64,000 nt of DNA from assembly GCF_014107495.1 (NCBI RefSeq), contig NZ_CP041969.1, forward strand, positions 2,629,501 to 2,693,500, in the 5' to 3' direction. The notes below the pieces were generated by a model. It did no database searches and was not told the origin of the DNA. It was given only the letters and a program-made list of their open reading frames with translations. The stretch comes from Cohnella cholangitidis. Lineage in GTDB: Bacteria; Bacillota; Bacilli; Paenibacillales; Paenibacillaceae. Positions 27,681 to 37,506 of the stretch are shown in pieces. Made by a program: the position numbers and the translations under genes. Numbering within the stretch: the stretch's first letter is position 1; each line of letters starts with the position of its first letter.

Positions 27681-29003
27681 TTATTGCGCGGAACCGAATT
27701 GAATCCATGCTTTTTGAATTTCGTCGACGGTTTGATCCTTCGATTTGCTTCCGCCGATATAAGCTTGCATCAATTCGCCGAACTTCTGGTGGAACGTATC
27801 GAGCGAGTAGTTAACCGACAGGTCTCCGGATTTTTCCGTTTTCAGGATTTCTTCCATTTGCTTAGGCATATCCAGATTCGGCATCGGAGCATCCTTGATC
27901 GGAGGAATAACTTTCGCTACGTTGGAGAACCACGATTTGCCGTAGTCCGAAGTGTACAGCCAGTTGAAAAATTCGATCGTTTCTTTCGCGACTTTGGAAT
28001 CCTTGTTGATGCGCAGCGCCTGATCGGCACCCGTGATGATCTGGGATTGCTCGGCTTTGTCGCTGACCGGGTAGCCCATGATTCCCAATTGGAAGTCGGG
28101 AGTGATTTTCTTGATCGCTTCTTCGTCCCATGCGCCTTTACCTGTCATGAACGCCGCTTTGCCGGAAGCGAAGTCGCTTACTTCTGCGTTGCTGTCGCGC
28201 TCAAGCGGCTTGTCCGTACCGTGTTTCACCGTTTGATCGATGAAATTGAAGAAGTTGTTGTACAGAACAGGGTGGTCTTTGAACGTCGTGTCGCCCGCGA
28301 TGAATTGATCGACAAGCTCTTTCGGGCTGATGTTGGCGTCTTGGGCGGCCGCGTCTACGAAATGCTGCGCGATATGCTTCCATACCCACCATTCTTTGTA
28401 CGCGTTCGCGAACGGCGTGATGCCTTTGGCTTCGAGCTTCGTGATCGCGTCGGCAAGCTCGGCCGTCGTTTTCGGAGGGTTTGCGATGCCTGCGTCGGCA
28501 AGCAATTTCTTGTTGTACATCAAGACGAACAGGTTGCCTTTGACCGGAAGGCCGAGGACTTTGCCGTCGGAAGAGCTCATGTTCGAGCGAACCGCATCGG
28601 TCATGGCCGCCGCGAGAGGCTCGTTCGTCAAGTCGGCGCTGTATTCCGCGAACGTGTCGATATCTCCGCCTGCCGTCGTTTGGAATACGTCCGGCGTAGT
28701 GCCGGCAGCGATTCTCGATTTGAGAACCGTGTTGTAATCGGCTTGCATGATTTCGAGATTGATGGTTACGTTAGGCTTTACTTTTTTGTACTCCGCGATA
28801 TAAGCGTTGAAAGCATCTGTATATTCCGGAGAGGCAGTGAACATGTTGATCGTAACCGGTTCGTTCGAAGTACCGCCCTCAGCCGTGCCGGTAGCGGTCG
28901 GGCTTGCCGTGCCGTTGTTGGCCTCGTTGTTGCCGCCGCATGCAGCGAGTATTCCGGCCATCAGCACTAAGCTCATGGACAGTGAGCCAAATCTTTTTAA
29001 CAT
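27681..29003 (-). CDS. Sugar ABC transporter substrate-binding lipoprotein (family 1)
   Basis: A 440-residue lipoprotein with signal peptide and lipobox LAACGG (Cys at about 22), a Ser/Thr/Gly linker, and a family-1 extracellular-solute-binding fold (ADYNTVLKSRIAAGTTPDVF is characteristic). It should be anchored outside the membrane and deliver a sugar, probably an alpha-galactoside, to the permease pair encoded divergently at 32779-34499. The alpha-galactosidase follows after a hairpin. The YesN/YesM-type regulators lie directly upstream. No ATPase gene is present in the locus. Confidence 0.92.
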   Translation of the reverse strand: MLKRFGSLSMSLVLMAGILAACGGNNEANNGTASPTATGTAEGGTSNEPVTINMFTASPEYTDAFNAYIAEYKKVKPNVTINLEIMQADYNTVLKSRIAAGTTPDVFQTTAGGDIDTFAEYSADLTNEPLAAAMTDAVRSNMSSSDGKVLGLPVKGNLFVLMYNKKLLADAGIANPPKTTAELADAITKLEAKGITPFANAYKEWWVWKHIAQHFVDAAAQDANISPKELVDQFIAGDTTFKDHPVLYNNFFNFIDQTVKHGTDKPLERDSNAEVSDFASGKAAFMTGKGAWDEEAIKKITPDFQLGIMGYPVSDKAEQSQIITGADQALRINKDSKVAKETIEFFNWLYTSDYGKSWFSNVAKVIPPIKDAPMPNLDMPKQMEEILKTEKSGDLSVNYSLDTFHQKFGELMQAYIGGSKSKDQTVDEIQKAWIQFGSAQ

Positions 29004-29047
29004 TGTGTTGCCCCCGTTTCGTTAGTTGAATAATCGACTACGATGCC

Positions 29048-29061
29048 TATTCTAAAGAATA
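29048..29061. promoter_or_regulatory. Small palindrome upstream of the binding-protein gene
   Basis: TATTCT-AA-AGAATA, a perfect inverted repeat about 45 bp upstream of the binding-protein start in the 131-bp gap behind the response-regulator gene. It may be part of the promoter controlled by the adjacent response regulator. Weak evidence: symmetry and position only. Confidence 0.3.
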
Positions 29062-29134
29062 AGCGGAAGGATAAGAATGTACATAAGTGATGTGTTAAGG
29101 GTAAAAAAGTGGTGGGATGCGTCCTGTTCACTTT

Positions 29135-30775
29135 TTAACCGTTCGTGTGTCCTTCCCGGTACTCCGTCGGCGATACGGAGTAATAATTGCGGAAAGCTTT
29201 GCTGAAATAATTCTTATCCTTGTAGCCGAGCATGGCCGAGATGTCTTGGATTTTCAGGGTGGGATCGTCCAACAGCTGCTTGGCCTTATCCATTCTCACC
29301 TTCTGTACGTATTCGTGAATGCCGACTCCGAATTGCTGCTTGAAGAGCTTCATCAAGTATTCCCTGCTTAGATAATATTTCTCCGTAAATAGCGAAATTT
29401 TAATGTCCTCGAAGTAATGATTGTCGATATAAGCCTTGATATCCCCTACCTCGAAAGGCCGGTTGGCCGTCAAAGAGCCTCGTATCTCGTTCCCGTAATA
29501 TTCAAGCAAGCGCATCAGTAACTGCTCGTACTGATCGAATGTCGCGAAGTCCGCTCCGATTCCGATTCCCCTTAGCGCGTTCTGTCCGTTGATCGGCAAT
29601 CGTTCGGGAGCTACTTTCAGCTCAATGGCCGCGTCATTCATCAGAATGACGAATTCCTGCAGGGCCCGGTCCGCTTCGCCGATGCCGAACTTCTCCCCCG
29701 TCCGCCATTTCCCGACGTAATCGAACAGGATGCTCTTCGCATGGGACAGGCTCCCGCTCTCCAAAGCGCTCCGAATGAGCGGGATACGACCGACAAGCGA
29801 GTGACTATCCGAGCCCGAGGGCAGCTCCGTAACGGAATTCACGACGACCGCCTTATTCAGCGTTAACAAATCGATCCCGTTGATGAACGATTTGGCGGAC
29901 TCGTACGATGCCCAAAGCCTCATCACGTCGTCGCATATTTCGCCGATCCCCACGGCGACGAGCGTGCCGAACAACTCGGCCAATTTCGCCGCGACTTTCT
30001 TCATCTGGTGAACGGACCGGTAAACCATATCTTCCCGATACCCGCCATTCATCGTAACGATGGTGATGATCTCCCGCTCCCGCTTCGGGTTGGCGAAGCT
30101 AAAGCATTGAAATTGATCGCCCGCGATCTCGTTGATGACGTTGGCGATGGCGAAATGCAGCAAGTCCACGTCCTTATGGAACCGGCTGTCGCTGATCTCT
30201 TCCAGATTCAGCACCCGGATGACGACCGAGGAGAAACGATTGGCCGGATTATCGGCTCCGATCAGAGGAAGCATGGCTTCGCTTAGCGGATTGTTGTTGC
30301 TTCGTTCGATAATCGAGACATAGATCTTTTCCTTCAGTTTCGGCAATGACATATTCAGCGTGATGTTCTTGCTAATGGACTCGTTCTCCATCTTCCGCTT
30401 CGCTTCGAGCACATTGACCGCTTTCACGAGCGCCTGGTTCAAATCGCCCCTATTGACCGGCTTCAGCAAGTAGTCGACGACCTTGGAGCGTATCGCCTGC
30501 CTCGTATATTCGAAGTCGTTGTAACCGCTAATGACGATCGTCAATAGATCGGGATAGTCCCTCTCGATGATTTGCAGCAGTTCCGTTCCGTTCATGACGG
30601 GCATCTTCATATCGACGATAGCGAGATCGATCTTGTGCTCCGCCAGCATCTTCAGACCCATCTGCCCGTCCGTAGCCTCCAACACCTGTTCGACGCCCAA
30701 TCCTTCCCAATCTCCCAATATGCGAATGGCTTCGCGCAAAGGTTCTTCGTCATCGATAATCAGTACGTTAACCAT
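29135..30775 (-). CDS. Response regulator, YesN/AraC type
   Basis: A 546-residue two-component regulator. The N-terminal receiver (residues 1-120) has IIDDEE, the phosphoryl-accepting Asp in LAIVDMKMP, and the Lys of YLLKPVN. A long middle region links to a C-terminal AraC double helix-turn-helix (about 440-540, SLFTEKYYLSREYLMKLFKQQFG ... IQDISAMLGYKDKNYFSKAFRNYY). The ATG at 30775 has GGGGGAG 9 bases upstream and overlaps the kinase stop by 8 bp. It most likely activates the alpha-galactoside uptake genes on both sides when the kinase senses the sugar. Confidence 0.93.
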   Translation of the reverse strand: MVNVLIIDDEEPLREAIRILGDWEGLGVEQVLEATDGQMGLKMLAEHKIDLAIVDMKMPVMNGTELLQIIERDYPDLLTIVISGYNDFEYTRQAIRSKVVDYLLKPVNRGDLNQALVKAVNVLEAKRKMENESISKNITLNMSLPKLKEKIYVSIIERSNNNPLSEAMLPLIGADNPANRFSSVVIRVLNLEEISDSRFHKDVDLLHFAIANVINEIAGDQFQCFSFANPKREREIITIVTMNGGYREDMVYRSVHQMKKVAAKLAELFGTLVAVGIGEICDDVMRLWASYESAKSFINGIDLLTLNKAVVVNSVTELPSGSDSHSLVGRIPLIRSALESGSLSHAKSILFDYVGKWRTGEKFGIGEADRALQEFVILMNDAAIELKVAPERLPINGQNALRGIGIGADFATFDQYEQLLMRLLEYYGNEIRGSLTANRPFEVGDIKAYIDNHYFEDIKISLFTEKYYLSREYLMKLFKQQFGVGIHEYVQKVRMDKAKQLLDDPTLKIQDISAMLGYKDKNYFSKAFRNYYSVSPTEYREGHTNG

Positions 30776-32606
30776 TATGTCCACTCCCCCGCGGTAACCG
30801 CATTTCCATTTCCGTCCCCGATCCATCGGTGCGAATGCGCAACTCCGCGCTTTCCCCGTAAAGCAGCTTCAAACGGGTGTTCAAATTGACCAGTCCGATG
30901 CTCTCGTTATGCTGATCGCGCTCGCCCCAGCCTCCTTGGAACGATTGCAGCACTTCTTCGAGCTTGCCGTCCGCGAATCCCGGCCCGTCGTCCTGCACGC
31001 TGATGACGAAATGGTTGGGTTCCATCCTGGCCCTTATCGTAATGGTTACCGTGCTCGCCACCTTCTCCAAGGCATGCTTGATGGCGTTCTCGACGAGCGT
31101 CTGGATGGACAGCTTCGGAAGCTGCAGCTCCATCAGCGTTTCGTCCCAATCGTACGCGACCTGAAGCCGGTTGCCGAAGCGAGCCTTCTGCAGCCCCAAA
31201 TAACGTTCGATATGCTTCAGCTCTTCCCTCGCGTACACGATGTCTTTGCCGCTGATGCAATATCGGAGCGTCATCGCCAACGCATCGACCATATCCGCGA
31301 TATCGTAACGATCGTTTTTCAGCGCTTTGGTGGATATCGCCTGAAGCGCATTGTAGAGAAAATGAGGATTAATCTCGGCTTCCAGCGCTTTGAGAATCGC
31401 GTTTTTCTCCACCAGCTTCATTTTGTACCGCTCGTTGATCAAATCGTTCGTTCTTTTCACCATTTGGTTGAAGTGACGGGAAAGATAGGCAATTTCGTCC
31501 CGCCCCTGCACCTTCGCTTCCGCGTCGAAGTCCCCGGAGCTGAAGCGGCTCATCTGGTGGGACAGCTTTTTAAGCGGCCTGGTAATCGCATTCGAAGTGA
31601 AGGTGACGAGAACGACCGACAGCAGCAGGAACAGCAGCCCGATCATGAAACTTAAATTCCGCGTTGTCGTCGCCGCTTCGTATATTTGCTTATAGGGGAC
31701 CGGTTTGATCAGCTTCCACCCCATCGCCTCGCCTACGTTGTAGACGACGAGATCTTTACGATCCCCTTGCTCCCATGTCACGCGGCCGGTCGGCGCGGGC
31801 GGCAATCGTTCGATGTATCCGGCGTTCTTAACTTTGGAGTAATAATCGAGATCGTCCGTGTAGTACACCTCGTCGTCCGGACTTAAGAACAACAAATGCT
31901 GTCCCTCGTTGAACGGAACATCTTTCAGGATATCGTTTACGGCGGATTTATTGAAATAGAAGGAAAGGATCGCTTGCGGTTGCCGGGTCACGATCGTCCG
32001 CAGAACCCGATGATACGCCATGAAGCTCTTGCTCGTATCGATCGCGTAGCCGGTCGCCGATGCCGGGCCGACGAACGATTGAAAGATGCTGTTGGAGGGG
32101 CTGTCCAATGACTGCTTATACCACGGCATGTCGGCGATGACCGGAATCGAGCCTGTACGTACCGTAATGTTATAATTCTCCTTCGTAATGGAATAATACT
32201 TCTGCCGATCGACCAGATAGAGCGAGATCGTTTCGAGATCCTTCCGGGAATAATAAAGCTCGCGCAAATAGTCCTCCAAATAAATTCTCGAAGCATAGTC
32301 CGTATCCTCATGCACCAAGGCGGAGGTCAGTTCGTCATACCGGATTTGCGGCAATGACAGCTGTTCGATCCCGTTCAGGTAACCCTCCAGGTTCCGATTT
32401 ACCAAGAGCAAATTGTTCGTCGTGCTGGAGATGCTATTGTCGACGGACTCCTTTTGCAGAATCTGATACGAGATGATCGTTAAGGACGCAACAACAAGGA
32501 TGATGATCGAGGTAAACAACAGGATTAGCTTGTTTACCAGTCTCCGCGAGATCCGCTCGATCAGGGAGGACCCCGTTCTGAAAAGCCGTTTAATCACATT
32601 GCCCAT
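30768..32606 (-). CDS. Sensor histidine kinase, YesM type
   Basis: A 612-residue membrane kinase: first membrane helix about residues 25-47, extracellular sensor domain of double-CACHE type (about 50-305), second helix about 310-330, HAMP domain, then the His_kinase domain with the phosphorylated His in EINPHFLYNALQ and an ATPase domain with DDGPGF and the N box LVENAIKHA. It should sense an extracellular sugar, possibly through the binding protein, and phosphorylate the overlapping response regulator. The gene starts the minus-strand regulatory pair and is divergent from the permease genes across 172 bp, which contain a TATAAT at 32689-32694 but no convincing -35. Confidence 0.93.
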   Translation of the reverse strand: MGNVIKRLFRTGSSLIERISRRLVNKLILLFTSIIILVVASLTIISYQILQKESVDNSISSTTNNLLLVNRNLEGYLNGIEQLSLPQIRYDELTSALVHEDTDYASRIYLEDYLRELYYSRKDLETISLYLVDRQKYYSITKENYNITVRTGSIPVIADMPWYKQSLDSPSNSIFQSFVGPASATGYAIDTSKSFMAYHRVLRTIVTRQPQAILSFYFNKSAVNDILKDVPFNEGQHLLFLSPDDEVYYTDDLDYYSKVKNAGYIERLPPAPTGRVTWEQGDRKDLVVYNVGEAMGWKLIKPVPYKQIYEAATTTRNLSFMIGLLFLLLSVVLVTFTSNAITRPLKKLSHQMSRFSSGDFDAEAKVQGRDEIAYLSRHFNQMVKRTNDLINERYKMKLVEKNAILKALEAEINPHFLYNALQAISTKALKNDRYDIADMVDALAMTLRYCISGKDIVYAREELKHIERYLGLQKARFGNRLQVAYDWDETLMELQLPKLSIQTLVENAIKHALEKVASTVTITIRARMEPNHFVISVQDDGPGFADGKLEEVLQSFQGGWGERDQHNESIGLVNLNTRLKLLYGESAELRIRTDGSGTEMEMRLPRGSGHNG

Positions 32607-32778
32607 ATGTAAATCGCCACCTCATTCCGTTCACCTTTTTACCCTTAAATGATTTCTTAAATCCATTTTTGCGGCAAAAGGGCTGTTTTATAATACACAG
32701 TATAGTTGAGATCATACCGTCATGTCCTATTCGGACGATATAGCTATTTTGTGACATAGGACAAAGAGAGGTGCTTAT

Positions 32779-33669
32779 ATGTTCAAATCGTTGGGAAGAA
32801 AATGGAGCGAAAAGCTGGAATTCGGGATATTCACGTTGCCGGTACTTATCTGTATTGCCGTTGCCTTCTATATTCCGTTTGCCATGACGATTCGATACTC
32901 CTTGTTGAAATGGAACGGGATATCCAAGAATCCGAAATTCATCGGACTGGATAACTTCAAGCAAATTTTCATGGGCGATGCCAACTTTACGAGTTCGGCT
33001 TGGTTCACGGTCAAATACGCGATTCTCTACATCGTGCTCGTTAACGTGCTGGCGATCCTGCTGGCCGTCATACTGGACATGAAGCTCAAGAGCTCCACTT
33101 GGTTGAGAACGGCTTTCTTCATTCCGTACATCCTTAGTCTCGTTATCGTCGGATTCATCTGGAAGTTCATTTTCATGCAAGGCTTCGAGTCTCTGGGGGC
33201 CAGCACGGGGTGGGGAATCTTCAAGCTCAGCTGGCTAGGGGAACCGGGGCTCGCCTTCATCTCCATCGTGCTCGTCTCCATCTGGCAATCGATCGGATTC
33301 TACATGGTCATCTACATCGCCGGCTTGCAGTCGATCCCGGAAGACCTGAAGGAAGCCGCAACCGTAGACGGTGCCGGTCCGTTCCGCAGATTCATCAGCA
33401 TCACGCTGCCGTTGCTTGCGCCATCGATTACGATATCCGTGTTCATGGCTTTGACCAACTCCATCAAAGTATTCGACGTCATCCTTTCCCTTACGGGCGG
33501 AGGCCCCGGCGGAACCACTTACAGTATCGCGTTCGATATCTATAGAGATACTTTCCAGAACAATATGTTCGGATACGGTACGGCCAAAGCGCTTATCCTG
33601 TTCGTAGCCGTTCTGATCGTAACCTTGATTCAACTGACTCTGTTCAAGAGACGGGAGGTTGAAGCCTGA
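32779..33669 (+). CDS. Sugar ABC transporter permease (MalF/UgpA type)
   Basis: A 296-residue membrane protein with six helices and the EAA loop that contacts the ATPase (EAATVDGAGPFRRFISITLPLLAP, about residues 193-216). Partner of the next gene, which it overlaps by one base (TGATG). Together with the binding lipoprotein at 27681 it should import an alpha-galactoside. The ATG follows GAGAGGTG. No nucleotide-binding subunit is nearby, so a shared MsmX-like ATPase is presumed. Confidence 0.92.
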   Translation: MFKSLGRKWSEKLEFGIFTLPVLICIAVAFYIPFAMTIRYSLLKWNGISKNPKFIGLDNFKQIFMGDANFTSSAWFTVKYAILYIVLVNVLAILLAVILDMKLKSSTWLRTAFFIPYILSLVIVGFIWKFIFMQGFESLGASTGWGIFKLSWLGEPGLAFISIVLVSIWQSIGFYMVIYIAGLQSIPEDLKEAATVDGAGPFRRFISITLPLLAPSITISVFMALTNSIKVFDVILSLTGGGPGGTTYSIAFDIYRDTFQNNMFGYGTAKALILFVAVLIVTLIQLTLFKRREVEA

Positions 33670-34499
33670 TGAAAACCAACAAAGCGGGACGCATCGTGCT
33701 GGAAATCGTTATGGTGCTCCTCTCCCTTGTATTCCTGTATCCGTTGTTCTTGGCGATCAACAACTCGCTCAAGAGCTTCAGCGAAGTCATGAGCGACGTG
33801 GTCGCTCTTCCGAAACAACTCGCGTTCGACAACTATTCCTACGTGTGGTCGTTCATTAACTACCCGCGGTTGTTCCTGAACAATACGATCATTACGGTCG
33901 TCGGGCTTGTCGGCATTATCTTGGTATCGTCTATCGCCGCTTACAAGCTGTCCAGGACGAAAAGCCGCTTTAGCGCGGTTCTATACATCATCTGCATCAT
34001 GCCGATGTTGATTCCGTTCCAATCGATCATGTTGACGGTGCTGCGTCTGTCGCAAGATATCCATCTCAACAACAGCACATGGGGACTCGGCGTGCTCTAC
34101 TGGGGCTTCGGCGCTCCTCTGGCGGTATTCATCTACCACGGCTTCGTGAAGGGGATTCCGAAAGAGATCGACGAGAGCGCGACGATCGACGGAGCATCGG
34201 GCTTCCGCTTGTTCTTCAGCGTGATCTTCCCGTTGCTGAAGTCCGTTACGACGACGATCATTATCATCGACGTCATGTGGATCTGGAACGACTTCCTGCT
34301 CCCGCTCTTGATGGTCAACGGCTCGCCGTCCACCAAGACGCTGACGCTTGCGGCTTACACGTTCGTCGGCCAATATACGTCCGACTGGCAATACGCGATG
34401 ACCGCCATGGTCATGGCCGTGCTGCCGTCCATCATCGTGTTCATCTTCCTGCAGAAGTTCATCGTTAAAGGCGTCGTCGCCGGCGCCGTAAAAGGCTAA
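33669..34499 (+). CDS. Sugar ABC transporter permease (MalG/UgpE type)
   Basis: A 276-residue membrane protein with six helices and an EAA-type loop (DESATIDGASGFRLFFSVIFPLLK, about residues 168-191). The start overlaps the stop of the first permease by one base, indicating translational coupling. It ends before a strong terminator. Second membrane subunit of the predicted alpha-galactoside importer. Confidence 0.92.
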   Translation: MKTNKAGRIVLEIVMVLLSLVFLYPLFLAINNSLKSFSEVMSDVVALPKQLAFDNYSYVWSFINYPRLFLNNTIITVVGLVGIILVSSIAAYKLSRTKSRFSAVLYIICIMPMLIPFQSIMLTVLRLSQDIHLNNSTWGLGVLYWGFGAPLAVFIYHGFVKGIPKEIDESATIDGASGFRLFFSVIFPLLKSVTTTIIIIDVMWIWNDFLLPLLMVNGSPSTKTLTLAAYTFVGQYTSDWQYAMTAMVMAVLPSIIVFIFLQKFIVKGVVAGAVKG

Positions 34500-34504
34500 A
34501 ACAA

Positions 34505-34555
34505 AACCAGGCCGCATCCAAGGGAAACCCTCCCCCGATGCGGCCTGGTTTTTGC
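34505..34555 (+). terminator. Strong terminator after the permease pair
   Basis: AACCAGGCCGCATC (34505-34518) and GATGCGGCCTGGTT (34537-34550) form a perfect 14-bp stem followed by T residues; an A run precedes it, so it may also end the minus-strand HD-GYP transcript. Confidence 0.9.
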
Positions 34556-34568
34556 ATATGCGCTCGAG

Positions 34569-35576
34569 CTACTCGGAAACGATTTTGTCCAGCTTAATAT
34601 CCCGGCGCTTGCTCAGATCGATGTATTCGCCTTCGACCTCCACGATCGGCCGAACGGGATCCTGAGCGCTCACCATGAGGATTTTCCCCTCTCTGCCATC
34701 CGACAACACCACCTCGTTGCCGATCAACATATCCATGATTCTCTTGAGAAAGCTTAGCGTAATGGCCGGTTCCAGCGTTCCGTAGACATTGTCCGACAAC
34801 TCCTTCAGAACTTGATAGAGCGGCAGCGAACTTTTATATACCCTATTGGACACCATCGCGTGAAACACGTCGGCTACGGCGACAATCTTGCTATATACGT
34901 CGATCTGATCCGCCTTCAGGCCGAACGGATAGCCGCTCCCGTCTTCCCGCTCATGGTGCTGAAGCGCTACGTAAGCATGGCGCTCGGGCAAGCCCTCCGA
35001 GTTTTTCAATATCTCGAAGCCGTGCAGCGTATGCTCCTTCACGATGGCGAACTCTTCGTCCGTCAACTTGCCCGGCTTGTTCAGAATGGCGCTAGGAACG
35101 CGGGATTTCCCGATATCGTGGAGGAAACCCGCGGTCATTAGCTCCAGCGTCTGCTGATCGCCGAAGCCTCGCGCCTTGCCGATCAGCTTAGACAGCAGGG
35201 CCACGGCAATGCTATGCCGATAGACATACTCGTCATGAACTTCAAGGTAGAATAAAATCTGATTCAGATTCGGGTGAGTGCTCATGGACAAGATGATGGG
35301 CATGATCTTGCTCTGCACGTCTTCATAGGGAATCCGATCCGTCTGCTTGGCGAAAGCGAACAATTCGCGAACTTCCCGAATCGTGGATTCAATGAGATAG
35401 GCCAGCCGAACCGGCTCGACATCCTGATCGGACAACGTCACTCCCTGCCGAGTAAGCAATTGAACTTCCTTATGCGTAAGCACCCGCATGTTCGGGACGA
35501 TTAGAGTGCCTTGGTCGTTATAAATATTTTTGTTAACCCGCATTCCTATGTATACTTTCTGTCGCGAAAGCGGCAT
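34569..35576 (-). CDS. HD-GYP cyclic-di-GMP phosphodiesterase
   Basis: A 335-residue cytoplasmic protein. The HD-GYP domain spans about residues 110-285 with HSIAVALLSK, the metal pair HDIGK, and the defining HHEREDGSGYP, followed by the VADVFHAM segment. These motifs are intact, so it should hydrolyse c-di-GMP. No receiver or membrane sensor is attached; the N-terminal 100 residues resemble the DUF3391-type helper seen on other HD-GYP proteins, and the C-terminus has a small beta domain. The start at 35576 follows GGTGGGGTG. It lies 54 bp after the FapA gene and so falls under the same riboswitch. Confidence 0.9.
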   Translation of the reverse strand: MPLSRQKVYIGMRVNKNIYNDQGTLIVPNMRVLTHKEVQLLTRQGVTLSDQDVEPVRLAYLIESTIREVRELFAFAKQTDRIPYEDVQSKIMPIILSMSTHPNLNQILFYLEVHDEYVYRHSIAVALLSKLIGKARGFGDQQTLELMTAGFLHDIGKSRVPSAILNKPGKLTDEEFAIVKEHTLHGFEILKNSEGLPERHAYVALQHHEREDGSGYPFGLKADQIDVYSKIVAVADVFHAMVSNRVYKSSLPLYQVLKELSDNVYGTLEPAITLSFLKRIMDMLIGNEVVLSDGREGKILMVSAQDPVRPIVEVEGEYIDLSKRRDIKLDKIVSE

Positions 35577-35630
35577 ATTCACCCCACCAAGCATTTTTCT
35601 TTATATGAAATTTGTTCTCGACATGAGCCT

Positions 35631-37469
35631 TTATCCATTTCTTTTCAGCATCTGAATGTCGAAGGTAACCTGATCAATGGGCTCGAAATAATCCTTGCAG
35701 TATTTCCCGATGCACACTCTGCCTGAATACATTTTCCGCACTTGCACTTTACGTTTCGCTTTCAGGACGGAGATGGCTCCCGTCTGCCCGCCGATGATCT
35801 TCGCCAGAATACTGTCGCCGGCTTCGAGCCGAGAGCCTCTGCAGATCGAATGGCTGGAATGAAAAACGATATTTCTCGCCGAGAATAGCTCGCATAGCAA
35901 CACGCCATCGCGATGGACCACGATATCCCCGTTCGACTTCAATTCGCTGTTCTGGCTCTGGCTAATGCTGATCTCCACGTTCTCTTCCTGCATCCTGGCC
36001 ACTTCTTTGTGGGTATCCTGCAGCAAAGCGAGGAAGCTCCGTACGTATTCGTAAGTCGCCGACTCGATTAGTTTGGTAGGCTGCGAGAAAATATCCGACA
36101 GTTCCTTCAGCTTCTCGTATTCCGACTGCTTAATGTGCTGAATATTGGAGATGACTGCGTGAAGCTCTTTAATAGTCGGTATGATCTCTTTCATCTTCGT
36201 TTCCAAGAGAAGCTGGACGATCTGCCCGTAGCGCACGCTTTGCCTCTTGGCCTCCAAAGCTTGCTCTAGCATTCTGGAAGCCGATAGCAGCTTCTCGATA
36301 TAGTCGCAAAGCAGCTTCGAAGTATGGTAGAGACGGTTGAACAACACGCCGAAATAACCCGAATACAGTTTGCTGGCAACAACGTTGCCCCTCGCGTTGA
36401 TGCTTCCCGTGGCCGTAATCGTCGAATTAAACACGTTGCCGTATATGTAAACGTTGCCTAACGACTCGATGATCATATTGTCCGTCACGTCGCCGTAGAC
36501 GACGACATCGCCCGAGAAAACGATATTCCCGGTCGCGATATCCACGTTGCCGGAAACGACGTACGCGGTCGACACGTCGAACGTTTTGATTTTGCCGCCG
36601 GTCACTCTCGGTCTTCCTTGCGCTTTGGCGATGACGAATCCGTCGGACGTCAATTCCACGTTCGGCTTTCCCATGATGAAGATATCTTTCGGCGGAGTGG
36701 GCAGCGTTAGATTCCCGAGCACGTCGTAGCCGGCCACGCCCTCCTGCATCGGGATTTTCCGCGCCATGACCTCGCCCTTCTGCACGGTGGGAATCCGCAG
36801 GTGGTTCCGATAATCGATCAAACCGTCTACTTCGAAAAACTCGCTCGTTACCTGCTGAGGGAAATAGATTTCGAGCATGGCATCCTGTCCCTCTACCGGC
36901 TCCTTGCCGCTGGCTACGACAATCGGTTTATACGTTGGATCCAGCAGTTCTCGCTGGATGGCGGCGAATTCGATTCTGGCTTTAATCGACTTCGCCTCAA
37001 GCTCGGTAACAACGTCTGCGAGTTGCACCGTCTTCAGCACGAGTTTCTCGTCGTCCTGCGCCCTTACGATAACGCGCTGAGCGGGACCCGCATCGACGAG
37101 CGTGGTCGCATAGCGCTCTTTCGCATGTACGAGCAAGTAAGCGAACATCTTGTCTTCGCTTATCGTTATCTCGAACAAAGGCAGCTCTTCGACCTTCCAT
37201 GTCACCCGATCGGCGGCTTTGACCGGAGACTCCCAGACGACCTCCTCGTCGTTGACGTACAGCTTGACCGGACTCATCGGATAGATGACGGCGCGCTCGC
37301 CGCCTCCAGTCGGGTCCTGGACGGAAATCTGTTGATTGCGAATGCGGATCGTGCCGTCCTGCTTAGTCGGCGGGTCAGGCAGTTCCCCCTCCGGGAACTC
37401 GTTGTCGCGATCGATGTTCAATTGATGGATCAGCGTTCTTAACTCTGACTCGGTGATCTGTTTCTTCAA
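35631..37469 (-). CDS. FapA / DUF342 family protein
   Basis: A 612-residue protein with the FapA layout: N-terminal mixed domain, a long right-handed beta-helix-like region rich in short Gly/Val repeats (about residues 250-400, GNVDIATGNIVFSGDVVVYGDV), a helical coiled-coil segment (about 415-520), and a return to the beta-helix (SNGDIVVHRDGV...). FapA proteins influence polar protein placement or flagellar and surface assembly in other bacteria; the role here is inferred. A TTG start at 37469 is supported by AGAGGTG 8 bases upstream. It is preceded by a 5' leader with a c-di-GMP riboswitch and followed by the HD-GYP gene. Confidence 0.85.
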   Translation of the reverse strand: MKKQITESELRTLIHQLNIDRDNEFPEGELPDPPTKQDGTIRIRNQQISVQDPTGGGERAVIYPMSPVKLYVNDEEVVWESPVKAADRVTWKVEELPLFEITISEDKMFAYLLVHAKERYATTLVDAGPAQRVIVRAQDDEKLVLKTVQLADVVTELEAKSIKARIEFAAIQRELLDPTYKPIVVASGKEPVEGQDAMLEIYFPQQVTSEFFEVDGLIDYRNHLRIPTVQKGEVMARKIPMQEGVAGYDVLGNLTLPTPPKDIFIMGKPNVELTSDGFVIAKAQGRPRVTGGKIKTFDVSTAYVVSGNVDIATGNIVFSGDVVVYGDVTDNMIIESLGNVYIYGNVFNSTITATGSINARGNVVASKLYSGYFGVLFNRLYHTSKLLCDYIEKLLSASRMLEQALEAKRQSVRYGQIVQLLLETKMKEIIPTIKELHAVISNIQHIKQSEYEKLKELSDIFSQPTKLIESATYEYVRSFLALLQDTHKEVARMQEENVEISISQSQNSELKSNGDIVVHRDGVLLCELFSARNIVFHSSHSICRGSRLEAGDSILAKIIGGQTGAISVLKAKRKVQVRKMYSGRVCIGKYCKDYFEPIDQVTFDIQMLKRNG

Positions 37470-37506
37470 AATCTACACCTCTCGAAAGCATACTCCTGCA
37501 ACCAAA

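Noticed and set aside
27654..28970. 438-codon plus-strand frame opposite the binding-protein gene
   Set aside because: Mirror image of the binding-protein gene; its product is Arg/Val/Phe-rich with no domain.
34505..34555. Small RNA gene between permease and HD-GYP genes
   Set aside because: The 14-bp stem with T tail is fully explained as a terminator; no promoter precedes it.
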